From Aquanectria penicillioides (Eukaryota > Ascomycota > Sordariomycetes > Hypocreales > Nectriaceae), in contig PYIU01000008.1 in NCBI GenBank assembly GCA_003415625.1, positions 62,001 through 126,000 on the forward strand: a stretch of DNA of 64,000 nucleotides, written 5' to 3'. The notes below the pieces were generated by a model that searched no databases, was not told the origin of the DNA, and worked only from the letters and a program-made list of their open reading frames with translations. Positions 44,962 through 57,167 of this stretch are shown here, in pieces. A program made the position numbers and the translations under genes. Each line of letters starts with the position of its first letter. Within the stretch, counting starts at the first letter, position 1.

Positions 44962-45690
44962 CTAATCCGCATAGACACACACCACCACCGTTAAACTCTG
45001 CAGAAATCCACCCATCGTCGCCTTGACGCCCCGGTAATTTCTGCGGCGTGAGAATTGACTATTAGGTAGAGCCTGATCACTGTCATCTGTGGACAAAACA
45101 TACTCTTCTGCCTCAGCGACGCCGCCGAATAAGAAGAAGAGGCCAGCGTGACCATTTGGCTGAAGATAGCTACACCCATTGGTGATACCCTGAGTGGCTG
45201 GGATGTGCTTTGGTAGTTCGCGGAAACTCCGAGTGTTTGCGTTTCCTCGATTGGCAATACCTTTAAGTCTTTGAACCGTCATAGACTCTGGGTACAGGTG
45301 CAGCCTTCCTCCCAGGCGTGGCAATAGGAACGAACCCCATGCGTTGGTGTAGTGAACAATCGTACTAACACAAATCGTTCCGCGAGTAGTCTGAACATTG
45401 TCCAGATTTGTTTGGCGTCTTGCGTGCGTTATATTCAACATAGGAGTGGAAGCATCGAGAGAGACGTTTGATCGACCGCCCCCAATAATTCCTCCCAACC
45501 CTTCATCACCAACCGGCAAGGCCAAGCGGCATTAGAGGGAACCCGGGGGTATCTTGCCTCCAAGTATCGCCCTCCTCGACCGTGCCATGTCATTATTTTG
45601 GAAAGAATATCAACAGTGCGGATAGTGTACGTCAAAAGACCATCCTTAGAAGACGCTCCGGGCCTAGGTTTGAGCAGATTGACATGCACG
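44962..45690 (-). pseudogene. Fragment of an FAD-dependent oxidoreductase (DAO type)
   Basis: Central part of a D-amino-acid-oxidase-fold enzyme: Asn-Ala-Ala-Trp-Pro-Cys-Arg-Leu-Val, then after a frame change Asn-Val-Ser-Leu-Asp-Ala-Ser-Thr-Pro, Thr-Thr-Arg-Gly-Thr-Ile, His-Tyr-Thr-Asn-Ala-Trp-Gly-Ser-Phe-Leu-Leu-Pro and Leu-Phe-Gly-Gly. The frame change is next to the C run at 45479-45483 and is explained by one missing base. The FAD-binding amino end (Gly-x-Gly-x2-Gly) is not found upstream, and after Leu-Phe-Gly-Gly the conserved C-terminal part is missing, so even with the base restored the gene is truncated at both ends. Confidence 0.6.
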
Positions 45691-46364
45691 TCAATACATG
45701 TCGCCTATAGTTTGAATAAGTCACTGATATTGCTAATTAAAGCATATACTAAAAATCAAAGGTTTTTGTAGCAATCTAAAATCACTTTAGGGTAAGTGGG
45801 TTTATTTATTGAACCACAGCACCTCAGCAAAAACTGGAGGTACCTCCTTGCCGAAACAAATGGTACTTTACTTTCGACCGGGGTCGGTTGCAAAAAGCTA
45901 GGACCAGTCCAAAAAAAAATACTCAATCTGCGAGGTTCTAATATCTACTACCCGTGTCTATCTGGGACTCCAAGCGACTGCAGATCGCAGCCTTTTCATT
46001 TGCTGCAGCTTATCTGCTCTACACACTGACGAGTTTGTGGGCGAAAGAGTCTGCTGACTTTGGATTGGCCCTTGGTCGACAACGAAGATGTCTAATCCTC
46101 CGCACTTATCTCGTGTCAAAACAATTCCCTAACAAGGTATTTGATCGAGGTGTGTAACGCCAGTACCCACGTAAATCGAGTCTCGGCAAATAAATATGAC
46201 ACATTTAGGACCAGTTGAGTCCAGGCACAGGAATGGTCTCTCGCGTATGGAAGGCGTCTATTGGATCAAGCGACGTTGTTTGGCTCTACTCAACAACTTC
46301 ACATAGTCTTGCTTCTTGGCATTTGTAATAGTTCACGTGTAATCAGTAATTTTAAGTCTTGGTT
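45691..46364. other. Intergenic stretch, no supported gene
   Basis: Short frames only. Confidence 0.45.
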
Positions 46365-47180
46365 TTAATGAGTATCTAGCTCTTGAGGTCTGTTCCACGA
46401 GCTTAGCTCTGCTAATGATGGCTGGTTTAGTGTTGTTATGCTTGTTCCTGCTTCAGATTGCTTTTCTGTACATAAGGCTGCCTGTTGTAAGAGTTGATTT
46501 CTCTGTTGCAATTGACGAGCAAAGTAATACAAAGCACCTGCAATTAAGCACGCCCCTACCGGAATGCCAACTCCAAGTCCGATTGCGAAATTATTCGAGT
46601 CGTTCTTAGGCGATGTATCTTTCGATGTTGTCATAGTCGCCGAGACCTCGGGTATTGATGTTGATGCTGACGTAGTCGTTAATGCCGACGGTGTCGCTGA
46701 GGTCAAGGCTAGAGCTGAAGTTGAAGATGAAGGAGGTTTCCAAATCGATTTGGCGACAGCTATAGTGAATATTTTCGATTCGTAAGCGCAGCAATCAACG
46801 AGGTTGCCACAGCATGCTTTCATGGTCGAGTAATCGCCGCCGCCTTCGCAATCAAATATGGTCGGATAGCCCGAATCTGAATCCTGTTCGTTAGCACAGT
46901 CTGCAATGTAGACAAGAATGCACCAACCCGCGTCGCAATGCTTTTGACATGGCTGAGACCAGTTCTCATCCGTACAGCCTTGCTGAGACCAGGCGTTGTT
47001 GTCATGGGCGTTTAGGCAAAGATTATTTGAAGTACAGTAATCATCTTGACTGCAGCAAATGCTTGTTTCACTGTCTGGTTCACAAGGCCGTAGATCGTTG
47101 ACGGCACTTCCGTTTATAGCGTAGCAAGTCGCGGTCGCCGCCGCAGTTGCGGGGAAGAGGAGGACGAAATAGCGAAGCAT
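46365..47180 (-). CDS. Cys-rich single-pass surface protein
   Basis: Intronless, 271 aa from the ATG at 47180; the frame extends 15 bases further but only from a TTG. A signal peptide (Met-Leu-Arg-Tyr-Phe-Val-Leu-Leu-Phe) is followed by an extracellular domain of about 120 residues with some 17 cysteines, including Ile-Cys-Cys-Ser-Gln-Asp-Asp-Tyr-Cys and Ala-Cys-Cys-Gly-Asn. Then come a Ser/Thr/Ala stalk, one transmembrane segment (Gly-Val-Gly-Ile-Pro-Val-Gly-Ala-Cys-Leu) and a Gln-rich cytoplasmic tail. Such proteins are common fungal plasma-membrane or wall proteins without known biochemistry. Confidence 0.83.
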   Translation of the reverse strand: MLRYFVLLFPATAAATATCYAINGSAVNDLRPCEPDSETSICCSQDDYCTSNNLCLNAHDNNAWSQQGCTDENWSQPCQKHCDAGWCILVYIADCANEQDSDSGYPTIFDCEGGGDYSTMKACCGNLVDCCAYESKIFTIAVAKSIWKPPSSSTSALALTSATPSALTTTSASTSIPEVSATMTTSKDTSPKNDSNNFAIGLGVGIPVGACLIAGALYYFARQLQQRNQLLQQAALCTEKQSEAGTSITTLNQPSLAELSSWNRPQELDTH

Positions 47181-47533
47181 CTTTGCCCAAACCAAGGCGG
47201 CTAAGGAATTGAAGATGAAAGTTAAAAAAGAAAACGTAGCCTTATAACTCTTTCATCTTGTTTCAGAGTGCGCGCGGCTGATCAGGCTTTGGAATACATC
47301 GACTCATAGATATGCAGGGAATCCGGCACTTTAGCCAATGGCGCTACGCAGGGAGCCGCCAGCCAAGTTTAGCTTGTTTTACAAAGCCCGACGATGCGCA
47401 GCGACATGAGGCGCTTCTTTCATGTGGGTCAGCATACTTGATATGATTGGCTGACAGTTAAATCCTTAAAGGAGCTGAGCTGGCCGTACATGATCCTACA
47501 TGTGTCGCGCAAAGGACGAACGTCCCTTGCGGG

Positions 47534-47595
47534 ACTACTAGGGGGGATCTCTCTGTCACGGAGAAAGGGTCGGTTTAGAGATCCCCCCTAGTAGT
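47534..47595. repeat. Perfect 19-bp inverted repeat with 24-bp loop
   Basis: Arms at 47534-47552 and 47577-47595 are exact reverse complements (ACTACTAGGGGGGATCTCT and its complement). It lies between two minus-strand genes. It could be a strong transcriptional or RNA hairpin, or the nested ends of a very short element; no target-site duplication is obvious. Confidence 0.9.
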
Positions 47596-47743
47596 AGGAT
47601 GCTCCTATATCTCGTGACAACATGGAAATCAACCAGTTCTCACCAATGCAACAGTCTGGTCAATGTCTCACAGGCTTCATTGAAAGGGTGGAAAATAGCC
47701 GTCAACGCTCTACCGTTTTGATTGTGAGAATTAAAGCAAGCAT

Positions 47744-49360
47744 CTATATGTCTATATTTAAGGTCTCAACCGCACGTGTGACTTTTTCCTCGGGCTCATT
47801 CCATTCCCAATTCATGGTAATATGCGACTCGTCCTCATTTACATCCACGAAAACGTTTGTTGTTCTTTTCGCAGCCTCGGGAGGCATACCCTCCTCACCA
47901 AACCCTTCTAACTTCAGCACTTGACGGAGAGACGTGGCCGCCAAGGATGAATCCCAAAACCCTTCTCGATGAGGCCAACAGTCCAACAAAGCCAAGGCAT
48001 CGTTCCGAACATTTTTATCGCGGCACTTCATAACAGTGAATGCAAGAGGAAAAATGATACCGAGATCCGTGGAAAAACTCGGCAAAGGCTTTGTCATCGT
48101 CGAAGCCGGGCGCTTCCCATATATATATTCTCTGGCTAGCCAAACAATATCCCTGAATTCTGGTAAATAATTGTCAAAGGCACGTTCGGTATCTCGAACA
48201 ATGCAGACTGAGAGTAGAACCCGATTTATCCTGGCATGCATCTTTAATATATTCATGGCTCGGAGCTCCTCTTGTTTGGAGAGGCTCGTGAGACTGTGGC
48301 TTAATTGCTCACAATGGCCAAGGAAGCCATGGTGCAAACTCAGTAGATTTCGCTGCACAGCTATGAACGCATGATTTCCGAGATGGTCCCATTGACGGTT
48401 CAAGACACCGGTTTCGCAAAACCTCAGCAATGGAATTGTATCGAAGAATAATGTATCGTATTGCTGCCTTGCTCTCATAACTGCGTCAAATGGAGGGTGC
48501 GTGTCTTGGACGACTGGGCTGGGTGAAGTGATGGCAGGAAAACGAGAATGAGGTGTAGATGTGCCAAAATGGACTGACTGCATATCAAGTCGCAAGAACG
48601 ATGTTCTCATTATATCCTTCAAGTTTTCTGGAAGCGATTCTTGAGACGTTTCAAGAATATCGAGTGCACTTTTGATATGTCCCATTGCTGAATCGTATTG
48701 GCCGCGTAGTAGTTCGATGTGAGTGAATATCAAGCATGTGGAAAGAGTCAACATGGTTACCCTGCTCGAGGGCCTACCATTTTTCGCTGCAATTGACTCT
48801 GCGGTTAAGCTTTTAATCGCGTTATTATACTGGGTAACGGCGAACTGATGCTCGTGGTTCGTCATCCTGGTCCTTGAAACTGGCATTCCGAGGCTCTCCT
48901 CAGACTCGTGCAAGGCGCCGAGGGCTATAGCAGCATGTAAAATAGTTGACTCTGATTGGCTCAGTTGGAGAACTAACATCTTCCAGAAGCCCAATTCGAA
49001 ATTGTGGCCCATCTCTTGGGCGGTGCGAAGCTGAAAGAAGTGGAAGCTTCGTAGCTCCAAAGTCTTGGCGTCCGGGAACCTGGGTAGACATAACTGCGGC
49101 TCGGGAGACACAGAACTCTTCGAGGTCTTCGGGCCTCGGCGCGGCCGGCCAACCTCATTGAAGGGGCTGAACCATTCACAAGAGCGACCGGTGGAGGAAC
49201 ACCGTTGGCAGGCCGGAGCCTGTTCATCACATTTGACCCGTCGAATCCTGGACGAAGCGTGATTAGTCATCACAAATAGTCATGATGCGTTGCATTCAAG
49301 CGCCACCTACCTGCAAGTCCGGCAGCCTGTTTTGGAGCGCGAGTGGCCTGATTTGTGCAT
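47744..49360 (-). CDS. Zn2Cys6 transcription factor
   Basis: Exon 1 (49360-49311) and exon 2 (49247-47744) join across a 63-nt intron to 1554 nt, 517 aa. The splice completes the zinc cluster: Lys-Thr-Gly-Cys-Arg-Thr-Cys-Arg, Ile-Arg-Arg-Val-Lys-Cys-Asp-Glu-Gln-Ala-Pro-Ala-Cys-Gln-Arg-Cys, then six residues and Ser-Cys-Glu-Trp. A proline/arginine linker follows (Gly-Arg-Pro-Arg-Arg-Gly-Pro-Lys), then a fungal-specific regulator domain with Phe-Trp-Lys-Met-Leu-Val-Leu-Gln-Leu-Ser and a Leu-Ala-Arg-Glu-Tyr segment. The frame is open upstream, so earlier starts near 49489 or 49567 are possible; the chosen Met precedes the cluster by ten residues, as is common. Nothing ties it to a specific neighbour. 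Confidence 0.88.
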
Positions 49361-49813
49361 TTTGGTTACCGATGCACTCAGGAGAGTCGCGACTGAGGAA
49401 AGCGGGGAATGAAAACTCCCTGGACTCGTTGCCGTTGTCACGCTCTTTGGGTGTGTACGGGCTTGGACATCTACGCGACCTGGCCAATAGGATGGCTTTG
49501 GGCGAGGCACTGCCATGATGCGTGGCCAACGAGGCTGAAGGATCAAGGACCCCACAGATGTTACCAACGCTGATGGTTAGCGAGCCGCCCAATGAGAAGA
49601 GAGCGATCTTACTAAATTAGCTTGCATCACATCAACGAGGCTGACCAACGGTCACGAATCCAAGGCCTGTCCGTGGCGATCGAGTGACAGGGCATTGTAC
49701 GAAAATGGTGGTAACAACTCAAAAATCTATAAAGGAAGGTCCTGGAACTGATATTGAATCACCGTATCTTCATGATTCTCTCCTCCATCAGATTTGTTAC
49801 TACAGCTAAAGCG
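49361..49813. promoter_or_regulatory. Divergent promoter region, regulator and peptidase
   Basis: The two start codons face away from each other across about 450 bp; no gene is seen in between. Confidence 0.4.
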
Positions 49814-51807
49814 ATGAATCAAACCAGCGTTCTCCCTCGGTCACGGGCCAAGTTTTCGTGGCTAGTGTCTCTTCTATCTTTCAATGTTCAACTGTCTGCT
49901 TCAACGGCTACAAATTCCACAGAAAGCGTCTGGGACTGGGATCAAGTGGGTTCCCACGGCTTCGAGACACGGAACACAGCTAATTGCATCTAGGTATCCG
50001 TATCTTCGGACAGCATTACTTGGACGTCATGTTACGATGAGTTTCTTTGCACCCGACTACTAGTAGGGCAATTCTGTACCAACAATAGGTCAATAGTTGC
50101 TGATATTAGACAACTAGGTACCACTTGATTGGGAGAACCCGGACACTGGGACGACTAAAGTTGCATTTGTCAAATACTCATCGCAAAATGGGTCTGCAGA
50201 GGACTTGTTAATCAATTTTGGTAAGTCAGACAGACAGTAATTGCCGGTCCAGCTTGCTAATATAATTTGAAGGAGGCCCGGGAGGCTCTGGTGTTGGGAC
50301 ACTACTCCAAGCAGCACCGTATCTGATGGAGATTTATGGCCCAGGGGTCAACTTGATAAGTTTTGATCCCCGGGCGTAAACAATACTCCGCCGATCCTCG
50401 ACTGCTTCCCTGGAAATCCGGGGACGAGGAATATTTTCGACTCTATTTATTATAGGACCGTGCCCGACGAGTCCTCGTACTCTCTAGCTACAGAGTTTTA
50501 TCTAGCCGACGCTTTTGGTAATTGGTGCAACTCCGCACTCGGCGGGCCAAATGGAACAGCCAAATATGCGAATACACCCGCAATTGCACGCGACCTCTTG
50601 ACGTTTATCGAGGCCCAGAACGCAGCAAATGGGAAGCCAAAGAGCGACGCAAAGTTGTGGTATCTCGGATATAGCTATGGAACTGTCCTTGGCGCTACAT
50701 TCGCATCACTATATCCGAATCGAGTGGGACGCATGATTTTGGATGGAGTAGTGGACGGAGAGGACTATTACAAAGGCCTCTGGAGCAACAATCTTCTTGA
50801 CGCAAACTCTGCTATTGAAAGCTTCATCTCCACCTGCTTCGAAGCTGGCCCAGAGGCATGCGTGTTCTACGAAGAATCCATCGAATCTATCGCCAGACGA
50901 CTATCCAACATCATCACCCACATGAAAGAGGCCCCATTGCCTGTGTGGAATTCTTCAATTGTTCAAATGCCTATGCTGGCCACATACGCAGACTTGGTAA
51001 ATGTATTATTCAAGGCGCTGTATTCCCCGGTCCCTGCATTTCCGAGATTGGCACAGATTCTCGTCGAGCTGGAGAGTGGTCAAGGAGACTCTCTCCTGGC
51101 CGCGACGCGGATCAACTTAGGGTCTAACTGCCTGAGCTTTTACGATTATAGTCAATTAGAGGCCACCTCCCTCATTGAATGCATTGATGCTGGAGGAAGG
51201 AATAACATAACTTCACTTGCAGAATACCGGAACAATGTGAATTTTCTGCTGAAGCAAAGCAAATATGTTGGAGGGGCATGGGCGAGGGAGGCCATTTCCT
51301 GCAAAGCCTTGGATGTGACACCTCTGCCAAGTGGGCAATTCAATGGTGAGAGACTATTCATTTCTAGTGCTGGACTTCTTCTGACTTGTATGTCTTAGGA
51401 ACATTGCCTCCGTCCGCAAATGAAACAAGCTTTCCTATCCTATTTATTGGAAACACAGCCGATCCAGTAACACCACTTGCACAGTAGGCTAATGTCCATT
51501 TCTAAGATGAACAACACTGACCATGCCATGATAGGGCCCAAAAAGCGTCTTCGCATTTCCCAGATTCCGTGGTTTTGACTGTTGACGCCCCTGGTGTGAG
51601 TTATCCAATCCCTGCTACCATTTTCCATTTATGCTAACGTTTTAATTGTAGCATACCACTTTGGCTGCCTTTTCAAATTGCACAACAAACATTGTGCAAG
51701 CATACTTAGCTGGGATAGTCCCACCTGCTAATCTCACTTGCAACCCAAATTACGTACCATTCAAAGGCACTCCTGAGGGCTTGACTGCATTGCTATCAGA
51801 GATTTAG
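49814..51807 (+). CDS. Secreted TAP-like serine peptidase, apparent one-base frameshift
   Basis: Alpha/beta-hydrolase of the fungal tripeptidyl-aminopeptidase type, trimming peptides outside the cell. Exons: 49814-49945, 49994-50062, 50118-50220, 50273-51345, 51399-51483, 51535-51595, 51652-51807; introns 48-56 nt. Features: amino-terminal signal (Ser-Trp-Leu-Val-Ser-Leu-Leu), Phe-Gly-Gly-Pro-Gly-Gly-Ser-Gly oxyanion region, Ser-Phe-Asp-Pro-Arg, nucleophile elbow Leu-Gly-Tyr-Ser-Tyr-Gly, Asp in Gly-Asn-Thr-Ala-Asp-Pro-Val-Thr-Pro, and Ala-Pro-Gly-His as the likely catalytic His, formed by a splice. Exons total 1679 nt, one short of 1680. The break is the G run at 50372-50374 after Asp-Pro-Arg, where one more G would give the usual Arg-Gly-Val. 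An in-frame ATG at 49772 is another possible start. Confidence 0.85.
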
Positions 51808-53084
51808 GAAGGCGTTTCCAGTATCATGTATAACTTTTATATTGTTCGGGTCTACTATAAACCCTTGGATATGAGGCTACACGGCCATATTGTGTTACAA
51901 CACCTCCTTAGTATTCCTGGGTCTCTTGAAATCAATTGGTGGCTGATACGTTTATCTCTAGTGGAAGAGGTTCAAACTATACTGTAAGCAATGATCGTCG
52001 CGCTCCAAGTAGGACACTAGGTTTCCGCCAAGAAGATAAGATAACGGCGTGGCAAAGGACTGTTCGGCAACCTTACGTGTTAACCCCATTGCAATGTGTA
52101 AGATTGATGAAACCTGAGACTGCGGTAGACTATAGGATTTGTGAATTGCACACAGAATACAGGGACCGTTTGTCCAAACACTTCCATGAGAAAACATGGA
52201 ACTGCAGAATCAACAAACAAGCATAATAGTATGTGAAGAAGGCCACGAAGCCCCTTCTTGGGGCTAACCTTCAAACCCTGCTTCGACGTTTCAAACATTA
52301 TTCAGGACTACTTCTGAGGCTTTGGGTAGAGTACAGCGCCCGGGACATTCAACAATGTAGGGGAGTGTCAGACCAATATGCCATCACTACGAGGAAGCGA
52401 GTCCGACCTAAATTTCTGCACCAATAAGTTTGATACAGGCAACAAAAGCTGATTGTATAGAGAGTAGTAGTAGTTTCTTTAGACACCCATGTCACCATTG
52501 TAATCCAGATCTGTTTTAGGTTGAAATTTACTTCTGTAGTCGCTGTAAAGATGTTCCAGATGCCTCTGAATTAGAATAATGCAGGTGGAGAGGTTTCTAC
52601 TTCTTTGTTCATCCTCTTGGTACCAGGGGTCAATTGCAATCATCACTCCGTGGTGGCTGAAACGGCGAAGAGGGTGGCGATGAGGGTGTGCCGTTGACCA
52701 TAGCGTTAGCGAGCGGGGCTCGCTTATGCCAAATGTCATGCAACGTGATCCTTTTCAAGCCATTTTTTTCAAGCGAATGGGTTGAATTAGAGACACTGCT
52801 TCGGTATTGTGCATCATTATTTGTCGGGTGGCAGAGCCATGAAGCTAATGATGCTGGAGGCGTGCAGCCATAAACCGGTAGCCCCGCACGAAGGCCGGTG
52901 TTGACGCGGCGGCGTTTGGCAGATCATTGGTGATGGGATGAAGGTTTGTGTAGCTGGATATTGAATGGAATGTGAGAGTGACAGTGAGTTCTTGGTGCAG
53001 GCACAAAATCCGGAGACCTTGCTGAGCTTGATTGCTTGAAAACACTAAGGAAACGCAGCGAATCTTCCTTCAGAAGATGATCAT
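51808..53084. other. 1.3-kb stretch without a supported gene
   Basis: Short frames on both strands (for example 51936-52226 plus), none recognised. Confidence 0.45.
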
Positions 53085-53363
53085 CAAGGAGACACACTTA
53101 CTTGCAACGGCGACAACCGCAGCTATGCTAAGCCCGTCGCCAAGGACATTTGGGGCTGCAACTCTGGTGCCTTTGGATTCCAGGATGGCGACAACGCCGT
53201 CGACCATGCTGTGGTCCCTCGGATCTGCGCTGCATTTGACTACTCCACTCTTCTCCTTACCCGAGGCGAGACTCAGCCCAGACGCGTGTTTCATTCCCGT
53301 GGATGCCTAGCTAATCATGCAGTAGCACCATTTAGAAGACGCATTTTCAATCACCCTAAATAG
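53085..53363 (+). pseudogene. Fragment of a GH64 beta-1,3-glucanase
   Basis: An open frame of about 90 codons has Asn-Gly-Asp-Asn-Arg-Ser-Tyr-Ala-Lys-Pro-Val, Asp-Ile-Trp-Gly-Cys-Asn-Ser-Gly-Ala-Phe and His-Ala-Val-Val-Pro-Arg-Ile-Cys-Ala-Ala-Phe-Asp, the conserved C-terminal part of GH64 glucanases. The catalytic amino part is not found upstream and the sequence after Ala-Ala-Phe-Asp diverges quickly to a stop, so this is an orphan piece. Confidence 0.72.
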
Positions 53364-53419
53364 AAGAAATGGTAAAATGTAGGCAAACAACAGAGGCCAA
53401 CGAGGACTGGCAATCTCAA

Positions 53420-53726
53420 AGCTTAGTCTGCCCTCTAGTGCCAATCATCACTCAACCAGGAGAAAGCCATAGCCTGGTTGCCAAGCTATGAGACAGAGCC
53501 TTTAGCACCATCTATACAGTACCCAATCGTCCCCCAGAAATTAGAAAGAGTTCGAATCGTGATTCATGCGGAGACTACGGAGGACCGAATTGATGATCTG
53601 GTCAAATTGTTTTTGAATGGATATCTTGAAGCGATCATTAGTGACTCTGTCTTTGATCATACCAGACAATGCAGTATTATATTATGTGTTTTTGTTTGGT
53701 TATGTTCCAGCTTGAATCGTCCTTGA
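53420..53726 (+). pseudogene. Fragment of an AONS-type PLP enzyme
   Basis: The end of an alpha-oxoamine synthase (8-amino-7-oxononanoate synthase-like) is seen in two frames: Leu-Val-Pro-Ile-Ile-Thr-Gln-Pro-Gly-Glu-Ser-His in one, and Gln-Tyr-Pro-Ile-Val-Pro with Glu-Arg-Val-Arg-Ile-Val-Ile-His-Ala-Glu in the other, with a TGA between. The catalytic lysine region is absent. Confidence 0.55.
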
Positions 53727-54267
53727 AGTGCCCGTCAATATGCCTTTCGGCACGGAAGTGCCAGTACGCAACCCAAATCATTCCTCCTATGCTATTATAC
53801 AGTGATTTTTCGATTAATATAGGGGGCCTTTCCATACCGCAAAGTAAGGCTTATTGGTTCAAATGAGTCATCAACATGCAACTTATCTTTTCCGCTCATT
53901 TTCTTTCATCTCGAAGTTATCAGTCACAACCGTTAATCGAGACAGAATGATACTTCACAAGAAGCTCCCCAGACTCTTTCAGGTGGTCAGCAAACCCCAA
54001 TTTCGCAGTCAGATTTGAGGCATCTCATTAGCTTCCGACTCAAGTTGGTTTGTTTAGTGACATGTTCAGGTTTCCCAAGTAGTGGTACATTATTCTATGG
54101 CGTGATGGTTTCATGGATTTTACATAAAACGAGGTCCCACCTTGCGCAATGTTGAATTACTCAAATTGAAGTCAAAATGAATAAAGGAAATAGAAAACCA
54201 AACATAGGAGTTGTTTGATTCTTCTCAAATCTGGCAATATGCAGATAACGCGATCTAGCGAAGTTCC
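53727..54267. other. Intergenic stretch, no supported gene
   Basis: Short frames only; 3' flank of the beta-glucosidase gene. Confidence 0.45.
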
Positions 54268-57167
54268 TTAGACAGGTCCTGTAGCATCACTCTTACATTG
54301 TAGGTCCTTCGTATTGCATGCCAGGTTCAAGCTATCGCTGGCTTCCCCAATCCACGCTCGATATGCTCCATTAACTACGGGAACCCTCCAATTCTGAGTC
54401 GTCACGTCCCATACACTTATATCCTTCCTCTTCAACACCAATGTGATTGTTTCGCTTTCGCCGGGGGCCAGTTCACTCGTCTTTTCAAAGTCTCTGAGTT
54501 GGATGATTGGTGTTTCCACATCCGAATCCTCTGGGAACTGGATGTAAAGTTGTACAGAGGCCCTTCCAGAAAAGGTCTTGCCCGTGTTGGTCACTGTTAC
54601 GGAGATTTTGTACGCCGTGTCCCAAAGAGCGGGGTTACCTCCTTGGGAACCTCCACTTTGAAATCCCGACTGTTGTACCGTAGAGTATCCAGTTGGGTAT
54701 GGGTAGGTGCTTGTTACCGCCGCCGCTGACTTGGCATCGGACTCAGAGAGCCAGCTATAGATGTAGCGCCAGACCGTACTGAATCCTGTTGGCATGACAG
54801 CCTCGCTGGGATTAGGGATGCTTTGTGTGTATTCCAGTATGGTACCCTTGGCAGGTCTTGTTGCTGGGAACTCCGTCATCTGTGTCACCTTGGTAATGGT
54901 TGCATTTGTGAAACTAAAAGTTGTGTAGCTTAACCCGTGACCAAAGGCATATCGCGGCTGGATGCCCTGTCTGTTCAACCAACGGTAGTCGATATACAAC
55001 CCCTCAGAATAAGTATCTTGCGGTTGATTCAGGAATGCGGAGTTGATCAAAACCATAACACTATCAGGGTAATCATCCTCACTCTTGATGATAGAGTATG
55101 GGAGATGTCCGCTCGGAGATACGTCGCCAAACAGAACCTCTGCAAGAGACTCACCAGCTTCTTGACCAGGGAGATGAGCGATCAGAACCGCCTTGACCGC
55201 CGGGAGTTCGATCCACTCCTCTAAAATGAGAGGCCCGACTGTATGTGCGACAACAATCACATTTGAATATACTTCCGCGGCGTCTTTGATGAGTTGATCA
55301 CCTTTGTGCCATGCGTATAAACCATCTGCATCGCGATCCCCGTGATTGCCTTCAACAGTGTAGGTATTCTCGCCAGCATCAGATGATATAAATACAATGG
55401 CAATATCATCATCTGGTTGAGAGCCATGCAAAGGAAACGAATCGGTGTAGTAGGCCTTTGTGTCTGCGGCCCTATTGGCAATAGCTTCGAGAGGACTGTT
55501 AAACGTCTCATAGTTCACTGTGCCAGATCCCCAACCCTGTCCCAACGTACCAGTATTACAATTTCGGTCTGTGCAAGCATTTGGTCCATCTGGATTTGTT
55601 TGTGCATCTGTACCAAATATCCGGATTGAGTTCGATGAAGTTATGGGAAGCAAGTCATCGTCATTCTTGAGCATCGTGATGGCATCTCGAGCAACCTGCC
55701 TTGCAACAATGTCGTGGTCATCTTGGACCTGTACAAATTCGTTGACCAAACCTTGCGGACTATTTGGCCACGCGCCGGGGTATAGTGCGGAAATTGCAGT
55801 GTTTGAATTGGTATCAAAATTTGTCTTGGGGAAACCGGAATTTTGTCCCATCTGATACCACGCAGCCACAATACGGGTGGCAGCATCATTTAAACGCTCC
55901 ATGGGGACTGATCCGTTTAATGTCGCACGCGTGAGCTCATACATCCAATAGCTGTTGCCAAACAAGGGTATTTGAGTATCCCCGGGCATATCCATGTCAA
56001 GTCCAGAAATGGCAGATTGAACACCAGACATATGGGCTAGCCAATCTGACATGACGAAACCTTGGAAACCAAGCTCATCTTTCAGAAGGCCATTTATCAG
56101 ATATGGATGCTGACTGCAAGCAGAACCATTGACCTATTTCGTGTTAGCTATCGATGCCCCGGCGACAATACAGGAACCGGGCAACTAACCGCGTTGTAGG
56201 CTGTCATGACAGACCCAACACCTGCTCTAACCCCTTCAGCAAAAGGCCAAAGGTAAATTTCGTGCATTGTACGATCATCTATCTTATGATTAAACCAAGA
56301 TGTCAAAAAGATCGAGAAAAGCTTACTTACCAATATTTGAACTATAACCCTGTTGAAAAGGATTAAACATCCGATACATCTCTTGCTCGTTTCCTACAAG
56401 GTGTTTAATTGTGGCTATTACGCCTTGCTCTTGAACACCCTTGATAGTCAGTGCCCCACCATACGCTTGAAGTACCGGGTCCGTCCCAAAGGCTTCCCAA
56501 CTGCGACCACCTTTGGGCTTGCGGCCGATAGGACCGACTGACGGTCCCAGCCAGATGTGGACGCCTTTTCCACGTGATTCTTTTCCGATTGCTACACCTC
56601 GTTCGTACATGAGCTGCTTATCGAATGTTGCTCCAACAGTTATCCCATCTGGGAAGACGGTTACGTTATCGGTCAGACGAACACCATTGGCAGCATCATT
56701 TAGACAAAGTTGGGGAAATCCAACACGCAAAGCTGATCCAGTATTGCCAACACACCGCCTACAGTGAACAATTAGCAAGCATCTACCAACATAAAAAGGT
56801 GTGAGACGGCTAGCAAAGAACCCCGAGACATCAACAACGGCCTGGAAGTCTTACCCTGTAAGTCGTCAGCTTGTTGCGTATTGGCATACTGGAGGTTGTG
56901 CCTGTAGTCATATTTGCACTTACCCATGTAAATTCCAGTGCCTGCCGTAATATTTGTCTTCTCGGCTAGCGTCATAGAATCTACCAAAGCTTTTGCTTTC
57001 TTGTAGCTCTCGGCCCATTCATCAACCCACCCACCAAATGGTGCAGGGTAATATGGAGGGACATAGTAGTTGGAAGGGACATCACTTCGTTTCATAAGAA
57101 CCGCACTGTGGGCCCAAGGGATGAGCGCGCAGAGGGCAACTGTGCTGAGCTCGCTCAATTTAGTCAT
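54268..57167 (-). CDS. Secreted GH3 beta-glucosidase, apparent one-base frameshift
   Basis: Releases glucose from cello-oligosaccharides or aryl glucosides outside the cell. Exons: 57167-56924, 56758-56331, 56278-56190, 56133-54268. A signal peptide ([10 protein letters not shown]) precedes [10 protein letters not shown]. Then come [25 protein letters not shown], the catalytic Asp in Phe-Val-Met-Ser-Asp-Trp-Leu-Ala, the GH3 C domain and a fibronectin-III-like end. Exons total 2627 nt, one short of 2628. The defect is at the first donor: exon 1 ends Tyr-Met-Gly one base out of phase with exon 2, which one more G in the run at 56923-56925 (CCC on plus) would cure. The 165-nt first intron is unusually long for this window. 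Confidence 0.87.

Noticed and set aside
53420..53726. Intact small gene at 53478-53726
   Set aside because: The residues match only the last part of a much larger PLP enzyme and the upstream part is in another frame after a TGA.
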